From an uncultured Amphritea sp. (GTDB lineage: Bacteria > Pseudomonadota > Gammaproteobacteria > Pseudomonadales > Balneatricaceae): DNA of 52,508 bases. The notes below the pieces were generated by a model. It had not been told where the DNA came from. It made no database searches and saw nothing but the letters and a program-made list of their open reading frames with translations. The translations under genes and the position numbers were made by a program. The DNA lies in assembly GCF_937127095.1 (NCBI RefSeq), contig NZ_CAKZLP010000022.1, positions 1-52,508 on the forward strand, given 5' to 3'. Positions 1-7,993 of this stretch are shown piece by piece; the stretch's first letter is position 1; each line of letters begins with the position of its first letter.

Positions 1-158
1 GAGCTACCAGTATTTGTAACTGCATCTGTAGCAGCCGCTAAAGCTAAACATACAGGAGTTGCTGAACCGCAACTTGCGGCTGAATCATAGCTTGAACTCG
101 AACTGCAACCGCTTAATCCGACAACCAAAGATAAATAAAAATATTTAGTAAATGACAT
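1..158 (-). CDS. Predicted lipoprotein, N-terminal part only
   Basis: The gene runs off the left edge, so only about 52 residues are visible, starting at ATG 158. The N-terminus is MSFTKYFYLSLVVGLSGC followed by a serine run. This is a typical lipoprotein signal peptide: a positive residue, a hydrophobic core and an LSGC lipobox. The mature part that can be seen is rich in Ser, Ala, Cys and Thr and matches nothing I recognise. No strong ribosome binding site is visible. The DNA is AT-rich like the next gene and unlike the core genes from 1.77 kb on, so it probably belongs to the same accessory segment. Confidence 0.6.
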   Translation of the reverse strand, partial: MSFTKYFYLSLVVGLSGCSSSSSYDSAASCGSATPVCLALAAATDAVTNTGS

Positions 159-266
159 ATACGTATGTTCCAATAAATATAGCCTCATTAAGGGGAAAAT
201 AATGATTGGCTAAAATGTGAACGGAGTGAAAATAGCCAATTTTATTTTATCAGTTTGAAGGTCTTG

Positions 267-665
267 TTAACCAGACTGTACGGGAATATTAAAGTTAAGG
301 CTAAAAAAAACACCCATAAGTACAAATGCTATCGCAAAAGAAAATATTGCTATTAAACCTACAACTGAAACCAAATTTGAATTTATAGTACCACTAGCTT
401 CAACTAAGCCAGCAAGTCCCTTCATAGGAAAAAGACTACAAAGTACGGTTAAAGCAAGGAGAAAAACAGCCCAAATCACGAGGCCATGGTGTGTGGGGGA
501 TTCAAATATCTTTTCCATAAATGACACAATTATTAAAATTGAAACTGTAGATAATATTGTGAGGTTCTTAAAGAACTCAAAAACTAATTTCTTTCCGCCT
601 CTATAAGCAGTATCAAAAACTCTCTCTGGTCCAAAGTTGGGGCCAGTGGTATTCAAAGCACACAA
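267..665 (-). CDS. Small membrane protein of unknown function
   Basis: This is a 132-residue protein with three hydrophobic segments, roughly residues 34-50, 63-80 and 98-122, so it is probably an inner-membrane protein with three helices. It has no recognisable motif or family. The DNA is AT-rich and it lies between a lipoprotein fragment and the repeat-filled stretch from 690 to 1770, which suggests an accessory cargo gene. Upstream of the start at 665 there is a usable purine-rich stretch (AAAGGAG, read on the minus strand). Confidence 0.55.
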   Translation of the reverse strand: MCALNTTGPNFGPERVFDTAYRGGKKLVFEFFKNLTILSTVSILIIVSFMEKIFESPTHHGLVIWAVFLLALTVLCSLFPMKGLAGLVEASGTINSNLVSVVGLIAIFSFAIAFVLMGVFFSLNFNIPVQSG

Positions 666-692
666 CTCCTTTGTCTGGTTAATAATAGTTAT

Positions 693-807
693 GAAGCCGG
701 CTCGTTTTCACTCATCAGATCACTTGGAATGTCGGTTTTAACCATCTGATTGTCCTAACGATATCTGCGACCCTATTTATCGTCTTGCGTGAAAACGAGT
801 CGGCTTC
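693..807. repeat. 115-bp element bounded by 19-bp inverted repeats
   Basis: Bases 693-711 (GAAGCCGGCTCGTTTTCAC) and 789-807 are inverted copies with one mismatch in 19. A second inverted pair, ATCAGAT at 714-720 and ATCTGAT at 744-750, is nested inside. There is no coding potential. It could be a miniature inverted-repeat element or a large hairpin. A further partial copy of the end, ACCGGCTTCA, follows near 820-830. Confidence 0.55.
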
Positions 808-1240
808 TTTTACTGATCGGACCGGCTTCATATCTCGAAGTCGGACCACCTAAAAAGTTAAATTTACTCAGTGACTTAGCCAAAACCTGCCGGGATGAAG
901 GAGCCTGTCATCCGTAATAAAGGTGCCAAATTTTCATAGCACGCCTGGATATACTGTATGCCCACCCAAAAACCTGAGCGGAGCAGCCGGCCAATCAGTT
1001 GGCAGCATGACCTGCTGGTACAAGGCTCTTCCGCCCCGTTAAGCGCAGCGCTGAGTTGCCGGAAGTGAAAGGGCAGCTGAGACAGGATGGCAGGGGGCCG
1101 CCCAGGTGCAGGCGAATACGTGCCGGGAGCGCGTATGAACCGATGTCCTGAGAACGACCAGAGGCGAAGGAGAAGCGACAAAATCGCCTGGAGCGATTTT
1201 GAACATCGAAGCCTTGGCGACGATGGCCCGAAGGGCGCAG
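808..1240. other. Gene-free stretch with no recognised content
   Basis: About 430 bases separate the inverted-repeat element from the first tRNA-like 3' end. Open frames exist here on both strands, but their products are rich in Arg, Ser, Pro and Cys, overlap each other and look like translations of non-coding DNA. I see no gene, promoter or RNA that I can name. Confidence 0.4.
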
Positions 1241-1243
1241 TAA

Positions 1244-1260
1244 TCCTATACGACCCACCA
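1244..1260 (+). other. tRNA-Lys-like 3' end fragment, copy 1
   Basis: Bases 1244-1260 read TCCTATACGACCCACCA. This matches the 3' half of a T-arm plus the acceptor strand and CCA of a tRNA whose acceptor would begin GGGTCGT, as in bacterial tRNA-Lys. The rest of the tRNA (D-arm, anticodon arm, 5' half of the T-arm) is missing directly upstream, so this is a fragment, not a gene. A terminator-like hairpin follows. Confidence 0.5.
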
Positions 1261-1272
1261 CTTCTACTAAAT

Positions 1273-1298
1273 AGCCACCGCAGGGTGGTTTTTTTACG
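1273..1298 (+). terminator. Rho-independent terminator-like hairpin after tRNA fragment 1
   Basis: The stem is CCACC pairing with GGTGG around a short GCAG loop, followed by seven T residues. It sits just after the CCA end at 1260, where a terminator of a tRNA transcript would lie. Confidence 0.65.
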
Positions 1299-1341
1299 TC
1301 TGTAGAAAAGTAACACAATTTCAAACGTATAGGATGAGAAC

Positions 1342-1356
1342 CTATAGGTTCGAGTC
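1342..1356 (+). other. T-arm 5' half of a tRNA-like sequence, interrupted
   Basis: The string ATAGGTTCGAGTC near 1344-1356 is a good 5' T-stem and TTCGAGT loop for the acceptor fragment TCCTATACGACCCACCA found at 1424-1440. Between the two halves lie about 67 bases of GC-rich hairpin sequence (GAGCGTAGCGAGAC to GCGCAGTAA). The simplest reading is a tRNA 3' end split by insertion of repeat DNA in the T-arm; no anticodon arm is evident upstream. Confidence 0.4.
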
Positions 1357-1423
1357 GAGCGTAGCGAGACAACGCCGGAGCCCGCGACGGCGGCCCGCAG
1401 GGCAAGCGCGTAGCGCGCAGTAA

Positions 1424-1440
1424 TCCTATACGACCCACCA
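1424..1440 (+). other. tRNA-Lys-like 3' end fragment, copy 2
   Basis: This is an exact repeat of the 1244-1260 fragment, displaced by exactly 180 bp. The match extends left through GCGCAGTAA and right through CTTCTA. Downstream, both copies continue into a terminator-like hairpin and then a shared block around CGTCTGTAGAAAAGTAA. The unit therefore looks like a diverged tandem duplication of a tRNA 3' region. Confidence 0.5.
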
Positions 1441-1449
1441 CTTCTAAAT

Positions 1450-1489
1450 TAAGCCGCTATTCTTTTTTAGAGATTAGGCGGTTTTTTTC
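1450..1489 (+). terminator. Terminator-like hairpin after tRNA fragment 2
   Basis: An interrupted stem (CCGC pairing with GCGG, with inner CTAttCT and AGAgaTTAG arms) is followed by a run of seven T. It occupies the same relative position as the terminator after copy 1, but its stem sequence differs. Confidence 0.55.
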
Positions 1490-1613
1490 GTCTGTAGAAA
1501 AGTAATACAATGTTAAACGTATATGATGAGAACTTGTTCTTAAGAAATAAGGCTCGAGCCGAGCGGAGCGAGACAGCGCCTGGCAGGGCAAGCGCGCACT
1601 CTTAAGTCTTTTT

Positions 1614-1770
1614 CTAGCAACTTCAGGCGCAAAGCGCCGTTCTAGCAAGCGACGCAGTCGCGTCTAGCCTCTCTCGCGTTTTATGCGAGGACCGCAGTCG
1701 CGTCTAGCTACTCTCGCGTTTTATGCGAGGACCGCCGTCGCGTCTAGCCACTCTCGCGTTTTATGCGACC
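1614..1770. repeat. CTAG hairpin repeats plus a 40-bp tandem repeat (cluster A)
   Basis: Two CTAG-bounded hairpins come first. One (1614-1645) has stem GGCGC/GCGCC and loop AAA; the other (1642-1667) has stem GCGAC/GTCGC and loop GCA. Then a 40-bp unit (CGTCTAGC, CTCTCGCG, TTTTATGCGAGGACCG and so on) starts at 1661, 1701 and 1741, giving three near-identical tandem copies that end at the 3' end of greB. Related hairpins occur in six more clusters between 41.7 and 52.0 kb. Confidence 0.8.
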
Positions 1771-1771
1771 T

Positions 1772-2284
1772 CTAAGCTTTCTCTTCCCGATACTCTATTG
1801 CGGTAATCTCATACCAGGTTTCGTTGCCATCGGGGCGGAGTATGTAAAATTCATCGCCCAGGTGTTTTTTCAGCAGTTGGCGGGCCATGGGTGAATCCAT
1901 GCTGATATAGCCTGCAATATCACCAATCTCGTCAGGGCCGACGATGCGGTAGCACGCTTCTTTATCGTTCTCGTCCAGTACGGTCACCCAGGCACCGAAA
2001 AAAACCGTGTTGTGGTCGTCAGGCAGGCGGTCAACAACGGTTAATACATCCAGCCGTTTAGAGAGATAGCGGACCCTGCGGTCGATCTCCCGAAGCTGTT
2101 TCTTGCCGTAGATGTACTCGGCATTCTCCGAGCGATCCCCCTGAGCGGCGGCTTCTTTAACCGATTGAGTAATGGCTGGACGTTTCACTTTCCATAGATA
2201 TTTCAATTCATCATCCAGGCGTTTCGCACCTGCTGCAGTGATATAGCGCGATTGCGGCTCGCCCGGTGGTCGATAGCGTCCCAT
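1772..2284 (-). CDS. greB: Transcription elongation factor GreB
   Basis: GreB binds the secondary channel of RNA polymerase and stimulates cleavage of backtracked RNA. The 170-residue product has the N-terminal coiled-coil arm with the family signature YITAAGAKRLDDELKYLW, the acidic tip region around QGDRSENAEYIYGKKQLREID, and the C-terminal FKBP-like domain ending in SPMARQLLKKHLGD. The DRSENAEY and YGKKQLREIDRR segments mark GreB rather than GreA. Length fits GreB (about 160), with a short extra N-terminus. The gene stands alone, and its stop codon lies right beside the 40-bp tandem repeat. Confidence 0.95.
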   Translation of the reverse strand: MGRYRPPGEPQSRYITAAGAKRLDDELKYLWKVKRPAITQSVKEAAAQGDRSENAEYIYGKKQLREIDRRVRYLSKRLDVLTVVDRLPDDHNTVFFGAWVTVLDENDKEACYRIVGPDEIGDIAGYISMDSPMARQLLKKHLGDEFYILRPDGNETWYEITAIEYREEKA

Positions 2285-2495
2285 CTTTGATTATTAACTC
2301 TCAGACATTATTGAAAAAGGCGGTTGAACCGACAGATAGACAATTCTACTTTAATCCGTATCGGAGAGCTCGTGAATAGAACGTTCGGGAGCAAAGAGCT
2401 CAGGAGCAAAGCGCTTGGGCGCTTATTCAGTCATTGGACGTAAAAAGCTATCGCCCCGGAACGGTTTCTCATCTGTGGGCTTTTGTTCCGATCGT

Positions 2496-3479
2496 TTAAA
2501 CCATAATCAGCCCCTTGTTCAGCAGATAGCCGCCGAAGATCAGCATCAGAAACAGTATTAATGCCAGTAACAGCGGTTTAGGTCCGGCTTGTTTAATGGT
2601 TACCCAGCGGGTTTGTAAGCCCAGAGCCGCCATTGCCAGCGCCAGACAGAACTGGCTGGTCAGTTTGATCAGATTGAGCAGCGGCTCGGGAATCGCGACC
2701 AGGCTGTTGACGGCGGTCGCGGCGATAAAGCCGAATACAAACCAGGGGATGATGATTGCGCCGCTACTGGCCTGATCATCAGCGCGACTCAGGCGAGAAC
2801 TGAGCAGCAGGATGAAGGGCGCCAGCATCATCACCCGAATCAGTTTGACCACCACTGCTGTTTGTAGTGTGTCCGCACTGATCGATTCTCCTGCCGCTAC
2901 CGCCTGCGCCACCTCATGTACGGTGCTGCCGATATAGATGCCAAACGCCTGCTCGCTCATGTCAGCAAACTGATAGATCAGTGGATAACTGAACATCGCC
3001 AGGGTGCCGAACAGGACAACGGTGGCTACCGCAACGGTGACATGTTGCTGTTTAGGCTTGAGCACCGATTCTGTCGCCAGCACGGCTGCCGCGCCGCAGA
3101 TGGCGCTACCGACAGAGGTGAGAATGGCAACATCGCGGTGCAGTTTGAAAAACTTAATGCCGATCCAGGTGCCTGCGGTGAAAATGGTGAAAATGGTAAT
3201 GGCATCCAGCAGTAGTGCTTGCCATCCGACTGCGAATATTTGCTCCAGGCTCAGACTAAAACCAAACAGAATGATGCCGGTGCGCAGAAGTCGCTGTTGG
3301 CAAAAGAGGGTGAAGCGGGTATCGCCTGAGGTGAGTGTGCGCTGATCGAAATGTCCCCAGATCATCCCCAGCAGAATGGCCAGGGGCAGGGCGCTGAGTC
3401 CTGCTCTGGCAATCGATTCCAGGCTGGCGAGGCCTAGGGCCAGTGCAGCGATAACGGGGAGCAGGACAGATCGTGGCAT
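2496..3479 (-). CDS. yeiH: YeiH/UPF0324 family putative sulfate exporter-type membrane protein
   Basis: This polytopic inner-membrane protein has about ten hydrophobic segments and the UPF0324 signatures LLGMIWG, LLRTGIILFGFSLSLEQI, SVGSAICGAAAVLA and GSTVHEVAQAVAAG. The family is annotated as putative sulfate exporters, but transport has rarely been shown, so the substrate is uncertain. A GTG at 3503 would add eight residues. I prefer ATG 3479 (MPRSVLLPVIAA) because it puts the first membrane helix at the usual place; neither start has a strong ribosome binding site. It is transcribed away from the LysR gene at 3634, the yeiH-yeiE arrangement seen in other gammaproteobacteria, which supports control by that regulator. 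Confidence 0.85.
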   Translation of the reverse strand: MPRSVLLPVIAALALGLASLESIARAGLSALPLAILLGMIWGHFDQRTLTSGDTRFTLFCQQRLLRTGIILFGFSLSLEQIFAVGWQALLLDAITIFTIFTAGTWIGIKFFKLHRDVAILTSVGSAICGAAAVLATESVLKPKQQHVTVAVATVVLFGTLAMFSYPLIYQFADMSEQAFGIYIGSTVHEVAQAVAAGESISADTLQTAVVVKLIRVMMLAPFILLLSSRLSRADDQASSGAIIIPWFVFGFIAATAVNSLVAIPEPLLNLIKLTSQFCLALAMAALGLQTRWVTIKQAGPKPLLLALILFLMLIFGGYLLNKGLIMV

Positions 3480-3633
3480 GGTTGAGGCTCTACTTATGTT
3501 CACAGCAGCCCAGGCTTTAAAAGACCGGAACAGGTGGATCGGTTCGCTTATCGATGAGTGGGCTTATCTTCCAATCTTTCATGCATTAAGTAAAATGGAT
3601 GTTTTTAACATTAGGTATAAGTAAAACCGAACA

Positions 3634-4503
3634 ATGAATCTATCTCTGAGACAGCTGAGGATATTTGAAGCAACCGCCCGCCTTGGCAGGCTGACCGCAG
3701 CGGCCGATGAGCAGGCGCTGAGTCAGTCGGCGGCCAGTCAGGCGCTTAAGGAGCTCGAATCGGCACTGGGTTACCGGCTGTTTAGCCGTAACAGCCGGGA
3801 GTTGGTGATAACCGATACTGGCCGGGATATTCTGCCGCGGGTGCGCGATATTCTAATCAATGTCGACAGCCTTAAAACACCTTATAGCAGTGGTATCAGT
3901 GGCCCGTTCCGGGTGGCTGCCAGTGTCACCATCGCCAGTTATCTGTTTCCCTGGATGATGGCGGAGTTTGTTGAACGTTATCCCCAGGTTGAACCGGACC
4001 TGCAGATCGCTAACACCCGGGGGGTCATTGAGCGGCTGGAGAAAGGTCAGGCGCATATTGGTCTGATCGAAGGCCCTGCGTCGCACTCGCAACTGCAGAT
4101 TGTCCCCTGGCGAGATGATCAGCTGCAGGTGTTTTGCAGCCACAGCCACCCTCTGGCTCAGAGTGGCAGAGTCGATGTTGAACAGATGGCACAGCAGCGC
4201 TGGATTCTTCGTGAACAGGGCTCTGGCACCCGCGAAGTATTTGACCGGGCGATTCAGAAAGTGGGTGGCCGCGTTGGTGCGGTGATGGCACTCAACCGTC
4301 AGGAGGCGATTAAGCAATCGGTTAAAGCTGGGCTGGGAATTGGCTGTCTGTCGCAGTTATCGATTGCTGAGGAGTTACGCAGGGGGGAGCTGGTGGTGCT
4401 GCAGACGCCATTAGAACTGTCCCGACAGTTGTCGGTGGTCGTGCAGCCTGAGGCTAATTCAAGTCAGTTGGTGCAGGCGTTTATCGACTTTTTAAAAATG
4501 TAA
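3634..4503 (+). CDS. yeiE: LysR-family regulator, YeiE-like
   Basis: This is a 289-residue LysR-type regulator. The winged helix-turn-helix spans about residues 1-60 (LRQLRIFEATARLGRLTAAADEQALSQSAASQALKELE), followed by a linker helix and a periplasmic-binding-protein-like effector domain from about residue 90. It is divergent from yeiH across a short gap, as in enterobacteria, where YeiE controls its neighbour and responds to sulfite. The ligand here is inferred from that synteny only. The intergenic DNA (3480-3633) should contain its operator, but I could not single out a convincing T-N11-A box. Confidence 0.88.
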   Translation: MNLSLRQLRIFEATARLGRLTAAADEQALSQSAASQALKELESALGYRLFSRNSRELVITDTGRDILPRVRDILINVDSLKTPYSSGISGPFRVAASVTIASYLFPWMMAEFVERYPQVEPDLQIANTRGVIERLEKGQAHIGLIEGPASHSQLQIVPWRDDQLQVFCSHSHPLAQSGRVDVEQMAQQRWILREQGSGTREVFDRAIQKVGGRVGAVMALNRQEAIKQSVKAGLGIGCLSQLSIAEELRRGELVVLQTPLELSRQLSVVVQPEANSSQLVQAFIDFLKM

Positions 4504-4671
4504 GTCTGCAACAGTAAAGCTGTGTAAATATGGGCAATCACTCTGGTTCAGGGGCCAGGGTACTTTGATGTGCCGCCGGGCGAACAATAAGTCACAGAAA
4601 GTATTCAAGAAATGTCTCATTAGGCCGAATGATAACTGACACTATATTAATTCTGGTTTTGTGGTTATCTG

Positions 4672-5106
4672 ATGCAGATAGAACGGCTTGAACAGTTAGA
4701 ACAGCGGATCGAGACTTACACCTCGTCGTTGGCCCATGCGGTCAATGAGGGGCGTGGAGCGCAGTTCTCTATGTTGTTAAGCCTGATCAATACCACAGAG
4801 TATCAGGCGCAGAAAAGCAGAACCACGACCGGTGGATTTAGTCTGCCAGAGCCTCAGTCTCTGGAATATCCCGATGCGGATTCGCTGTATACGGATGAGG
4901 TGGTCGGTCGTCTCAACAGTGCCATTAATAAAAGCAATGTGGGTGATTTTGCTTATTTGCTGAGTCATCTGTCGGTGCAGGAAAATACACCGGTTAAAAG
5001 CGTCTCTGCCGCCGACGATTTTGCCCGTATTGGTCTGGCCTCTGCAGGCCGGTTGATGCTGAGTGAGATTGATCATTCAGGTCAGCAGTTTAGCGCCCGG
5101 GCATAA
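4672..5106 (+). CDS. Conserved-looking hypothetical protein
   Basis: This 144-residue soluble protein has no signal peptide or membrane segment. The first 60 residues look helical (RLEQLEQRIETYTSSLAHAVNEGR, FSMLLSLINTTEY), then comes a low-complexity linker, and a second helical half contains DFAYLLSHLSVQ and ARIGLASAGRLMLSEI. I do not recognise the family. Base composition matches the core genome. It is a lone gene between yeiE and the minus-strand operon that ends at 5203. Confidence 0.65.
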   Translation: MQIERLEQLEQRIETYTSSLAHAVNEGRGAQFSMLLSLINTTEYQAQKSRTTTGGFSLPEPQSLEYPDADSLYTDEVVGRLNSAINKSNVGDFAYLLSHLSVQENTPVKSVSAADDFARIGLASAGRLMLSEIDHSGQQFSARA

Positions 5107-5148
5107 TCCTGCTGAGTAATTGCGTTAACGTATTCGTTAAAGCTAAGC

Positions 5149-5190
5149 GCTTGAACGTTAAGTGTTTGAAAGTTAAGTGCCTGAAAGCGC
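5149..5190. repeat. Short 15-bp imperfect tandem repeat
   Basis: GCTTGAACGTTAAGT, GTTTGAAAGTTAAGT and the partial GCCTGAAAG follow one another between convergent genes. It is probably simple-sequence slippage. Confidence 0.5.
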
Positions 5191-5202
5191 GTACCTGACG
5201 CG

Positions 5203-5589
5203 CTACGTCTTCCAGTGAATCTTTTCCACCGTCTCCTGCTCGATCCGCCACCACTCATCGGGGTCATCTCCTGAAGTCCAGCCACTGGCGATACAGCGTA
5301 TTTCGGTGTCCAGCTCACGGGCTGCTTGCTGAGCGCAATCAAGATCTTTGATCCAGGGTGTTTGATCGGAGTTAAACCAGATGCTGGTCCAGGCTTTGCC
5401 CGACACCTTCTCATGGATCATCACCGGGATCTCGCAGCCATTAATGACCGCCACAAAATGATGCACCTGACCCTGCTCAAAATCCCGTTTAAGCGACTGA
5501 CAGAGGCTCTCCAGCCAGCGGCTAATCCGGTCCAGTGAGCGGTCTTTAATGTAGATTTCAATATCGGGATGACGTTGCTCTTCGGTCAT
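5203..5589 (-). CDS. Hypothetical protein at the end of the dap-rlmA operon
   Basis: A 128-residue soluble protein with an acidic, Trp-rich sequence (RISRWLESLC, ISSGWTSG-like IASGWTSGDDPDEWW). I recognise no domain. Its start at 5589 lies 11 bp after the stop of the preceding membrane protein, so it is probably co-transcribed as the last gene of the run. It contains several short beta-like segments (HHFVAVINGCEIPVMIHEK, WTSIWFNS), consistent with a small alpha/beta fold. Confidence 0.65.
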   Translation of the reverse strand: MTEEQRHPDIEIYIKDRSLDRISRWLESLCQSLKRDFEQGQVHHFVAVINGCEIPVMIHEKVSGKAWTSIWFNSDQTPWIKDLDCAQQAARELDTEIRCIASGWTSGDDPDEWWRIEQETVEKIHWKT

Positions 5590-5600
5590 GGCAGTGCTCT

Positions 5601-5915
5601 TTAGTCATGGCGTTGGTCGGAATTATTAGCAGGTGTTATATCGGTTAACAGGAACCGGAAAATCCGCAGGATGCTGAGGCAAATATAGCCGAATGCCGCT
5701 ACGATTGCGCCGCAAATTGCAATAATAAGGCCGATCAGAGCGATAATCTCTCGCGCAAGGCTTTCCTGCAGTAGAAATTGCGCCACGACAAGGATAACAA
5801 AGCCGAGCATGAAGATGCCGATGCCGATTAGCAGAATCGTCAGATTCTGCTTTACGTTGTCAGCGCGGCGGATAAGACGTAAGCGCAGACGTTGTCTGGC
5901 ACTGCGATTAAGCAT
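5601..5915 (-). CDS. Small two-helix membrane protein
   Basis: This is a 104-residue protein with a strongly basic N-terminus (RSARQRLRLRLIRRAD) and two hydrophobic helices at about residues 25-48 and 58-82. The basic start suggests a cytoplasmic N-terminus. It lies 3 bp downstream of rlmA and 11 bp upstream of the next gene, so it is part of the operon, but nothing shows its role. Confidence 0.65.
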   Translation of the reverse strand: MLNRSARQRLRLRLIRRADNVKQNLTILLIGIGIFMLGFVILVVAQFLLQESLAREIIALIGLIIAICGAIVAAFGYICLSILRIFRFLLTDITPANNSDQRHD

Positions 5916-5918
5916 GTT

Positions 5919-6755
5919 TCAGCGTCGCTTGAAACGGGCCAGACAGACATCGAGGGTCAGCTCTAGCTGATTCAACTCTGCCAGGCGTTCACGGGTGGCC
6001 TGATTGATCCGCCAGCCGTGGGGTGTCATTGCCAGTAGCTGACTGATCTGTGTCTGGTCGGGGAGGGTAAAACGGTATCTCACCGGTTCTGTGGCTATGT
6101 GCTCAAATTGTTCGCCCAGGACTGTCGCCGGGTTGAAGCCGGAGTGACGCACCTCTGCGTAGATCAGTTCGCGCAGTTCAATCAGATGGTCTTCGCCTGG
6201 GTAGGCGATCAGCAGCTCTGCGCCTGGTTTCAGGGTGCGGCAGAACTCGTCTGACATCAGTCGGCTGAACAGCACTGTGATCAGATCCAGTGAGGCGTCT
6301 GCGACCGGCATACGTGCGCCGGACGCCACCATCCAGGTGATGGTTTTACTCTGACTGCAGGCGGATTTTACCGCATGCTTGGAGATATCCAGTCCGGCCA
6401 GCTGATAATCAGTGGCGCTCTTTTCCAGCTGTTGCTGCATACGGCAGGTGTAATAACCTTCGCCACAACCCATATCGAGGATGCGCGGTGATGGATGCTC
6501 AGCTGCCCGCTCTGCCAGCCGGGTGGCGATGCTGTCAGCCAGTGGCTGATAATGCCCGAGGGCGAGAAAGTTGCGTCGTGCCAGCACCATCTCAGCATTG
6601 TCGCCGGGGTCTTTCGAGCGCTTCTGATTGGCCAGCAGCAGATTCCAGTAACCCTGCTTTGCCGCATCGAAACTATGGCGTTCCGGGCATTCCAGATGTT
6701 TGCTATCACCTTGCAGGGGCTGCAGGCAGACCGGGCAGTTCAGTGCAAAAGTCAT
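5919..6755 (-). CDS. rlmA: 23S rRNA (guanine-N1)-methyltransferase RlmA
   Basis: RlmA methylates N1 of a guanine in helix 35 of 23S rRNA using S-adenosylmethionine. The 278-residue product begins with the family's zinc-binding module (CPVCLQPL, then CPERHSFD, residues about 8-28), followed by GYWNLLLANQKRSKDPGDN, which is typical of RlmA. The SAM-binding motif I is ILDMGCGEGYYT at about residues 91-102. It starts 5 bp after the dapE stop, which points to co-transcription. Confidence 0.92.
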   Translation of the reverse strand: MTFALNCPVCLQPLQGDSKHLECPERHSFDAAKQGYWNLLLANQKRSKDPGDNAEMVLARRNFLALGHYQPLADSIATRLAERAAEHPSPRILDMGCGEGYYTCRMQQQLEKSATDYQLAGLDISKHAVKSACSQSKTITWMVASGARMPVADASLDLITVLFSRLMSDEFCRTLKPGAELLIAYPGEDHLIELRELIYAEVRHSGFNPATVLGEQFEHIATEPVRYRFTLPDQTQISQLLAMTPHGWRINQATRERLAELNQLELTLDVCLARFKRR

Positions 6756-6760
6756 CCCGG

Positions 6761-7900
6761 TTACCGTACCAGCAATCTGGCCATAATGTTTTCATAGAGA
6801 GAGGAGAGAGTGTCCAGATCATCGGCCTTAACCCGCTCATTCACTTTATGGATGGTGGCGTTAATCGGCCCCAGCTCGACCACCTGTGCGCCGGTCGGTG
6901 CGATAAAACGGCCATCGGAAGTACCGCCGGAGGTGGATAGCTCGGTATCCAGACCGGTGATCGACTTAATTGAATCAACGCAGGCATCCACCAGATCACC
7001 GCGGTCGGTAATAAAGGGGTTGCCGCTGAGGGTCCAGTTGATGTCAAAGTTCAGACCGTAACGGTTAAGGATAGCGTAGGTTCGCTCTTTGATCTCATCG
7101 GCAGTAACCTCGGTGGAGAAGCGCAGGTTAAACTGCACATCGATATGTCCCGGTACCACGTTGGTCGCCCCGGTACCGGCGTGAATATTTGAGATCTGCA
7201 GGCTGGTAGGCGGGAAGAATTCATTACCCTCATCCCAGAGTTCAGACGCCAGATCGTTGAGTGCCGGCGCTGCCATATGAATCGGGTTTTCGACCAGGTG
7301 GGGATAGGCGACATGGCCCTGAACACCGCGAATGGTGAGGTCGCCGCTGATTGAGCCCCGGCGGCCGTTTTTGATGACATCGCCGACCTTAACCGTGCTG
7401 GACGGTTCGCCAACAATACACCAGGTAATCTTTTCGTTGCGGGCTTCGAGGTGGTCAATTACCCGGGTGGTGCCATTGACGAACGGCCCCTCCTCGTCAC
7501 TGGTGATCAGCAAGGCGATCGAGCCATCATGGTCGGGATGGTGCTCAATAAAGCGCTCAAGGGCGGTGATAAAGGCTGCCAGGCTGCCTTTCATGTCAGC
7601 AGCGCCACGGCCGCAGAGAAAACCATCCTCAATCACCGGCTCAAAGGGCGGGTGGTCCCAGTTAGCTTCCGGCCCGGTAGGCACCACATCGGTATGCCCG
7701 GCAAAACAGAACAGCGGGCCTTGGGTTCCCCGGCGCGCCCAGAAGTTGCTGACCTCTTCAAATTGCAGGCGCTCAATGTGAAATCCTAACGCTTCCAGAC
7801 GTTCGATCATCAGCTCCTGACAGCCATCATCTTCCGGGGTTACCGAGCGACAGGAGATCATCTGTTTGGCCAGTTCGAGAGTGGCAGAGAGTTGGGACAT
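6761..7900 (-). CDS. dapE: Succinyl-diaminopimelate desuccinylase DapE
   Basis: DapE hydrolyses N-succinyl-LL-diaminopimelate to LL-diaminopimelate and succinate in lysine and peptidoglycan synthesis. It is an M20 metallopeptidase homologue using two zinc ions. Visible ligands and catalytic residues are [19 protein letters not shown], the Glu pair in TSDEEGP, and the C-terminal [10 protein letters not shown]. The frame is open further upstream, but I chose ATG 7900 ([12 protein letters not shown]): it gives 379 residues, the normal family length, and AAGG lies at the right distance. A hairpin at 7945-7969 separates it from dapD. Confidence 0.95.
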   Translation of the reverse strand: MSQLSATLELAKQMISCRSVTPEDDGCQELMIERLEALGFHIERLQFEEVSNFWARRGTQGPLFCFAGHTDVVPTGPEANWDHPPFEPVIEDGFLCGRGAADMKGSLAAFITALERFIEHHPDHDGSIALLITSDEEGPFVNGTTRVIDHLEARNEKITWCIVGEPSSTVKVGDVIKNGRRGSISGDLTIRGVQGHVAYPHLVENPIHMAAPALNDLASELWDEGNEFFPPTSLQISNIHAGTGATNVVPGHIDVQFNLRFSTEVTADEIKERTYAILNRYGLNFDINWTLSGNPFITDRGDLVDACVDSIKSITGLDTELSTSGGTSDGRFIAPTGAQVVELGPINATIHKVNERVKADDLDTLSSLYENIMARLLVR

Positions 7901-7944
7901 TGGCTTTACCTTAGCGCCGGGTGGCAATTGGAGAGGAGGATAAT

Positions 7945-7969
7945 GGGGTGCTGTAATTAGCAGCACCCC
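7945..7969 (-). promoter_or_regulatory. Hairpin between dapD and dapE
   Basis: GGGGTGCTG and CAGCACCCC form a perfect 9-bp stem with a 7-base loop, just after the dapD stop. No T-run follows on the minus strand, so it is more likely a partial attenuator or an RNA-stabilising hairpin than a full terminator. Confidence 0.55.
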
Positions 7970-7993
7970 TGGATTGAACCAGTAACGGCAGGC

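Noticed and set aside
693..807. Integron attC site
   Set aside because: Inverted ends are present, but the GTTRRRY/RYYYAAC core sites are missing and no integrase or cassette array is visible.
1342..1440. Intact tRNA-Lys gene
   Set aside because: Only the T-arm and acceptor 3' strand can be found, in two separated pieces; no D-arm, anticodon arm or 5' acceptor strand is present.
876..1441. Overlapping open frames with Arg/Pro/Ser-rich products on the minus strand
   Set aside because: They run through the tRNA-like fragments and terminators, lack ribosome binding sites, and products such as VVGRIGLLR are translations of tRNA-Lys antisense sequence.
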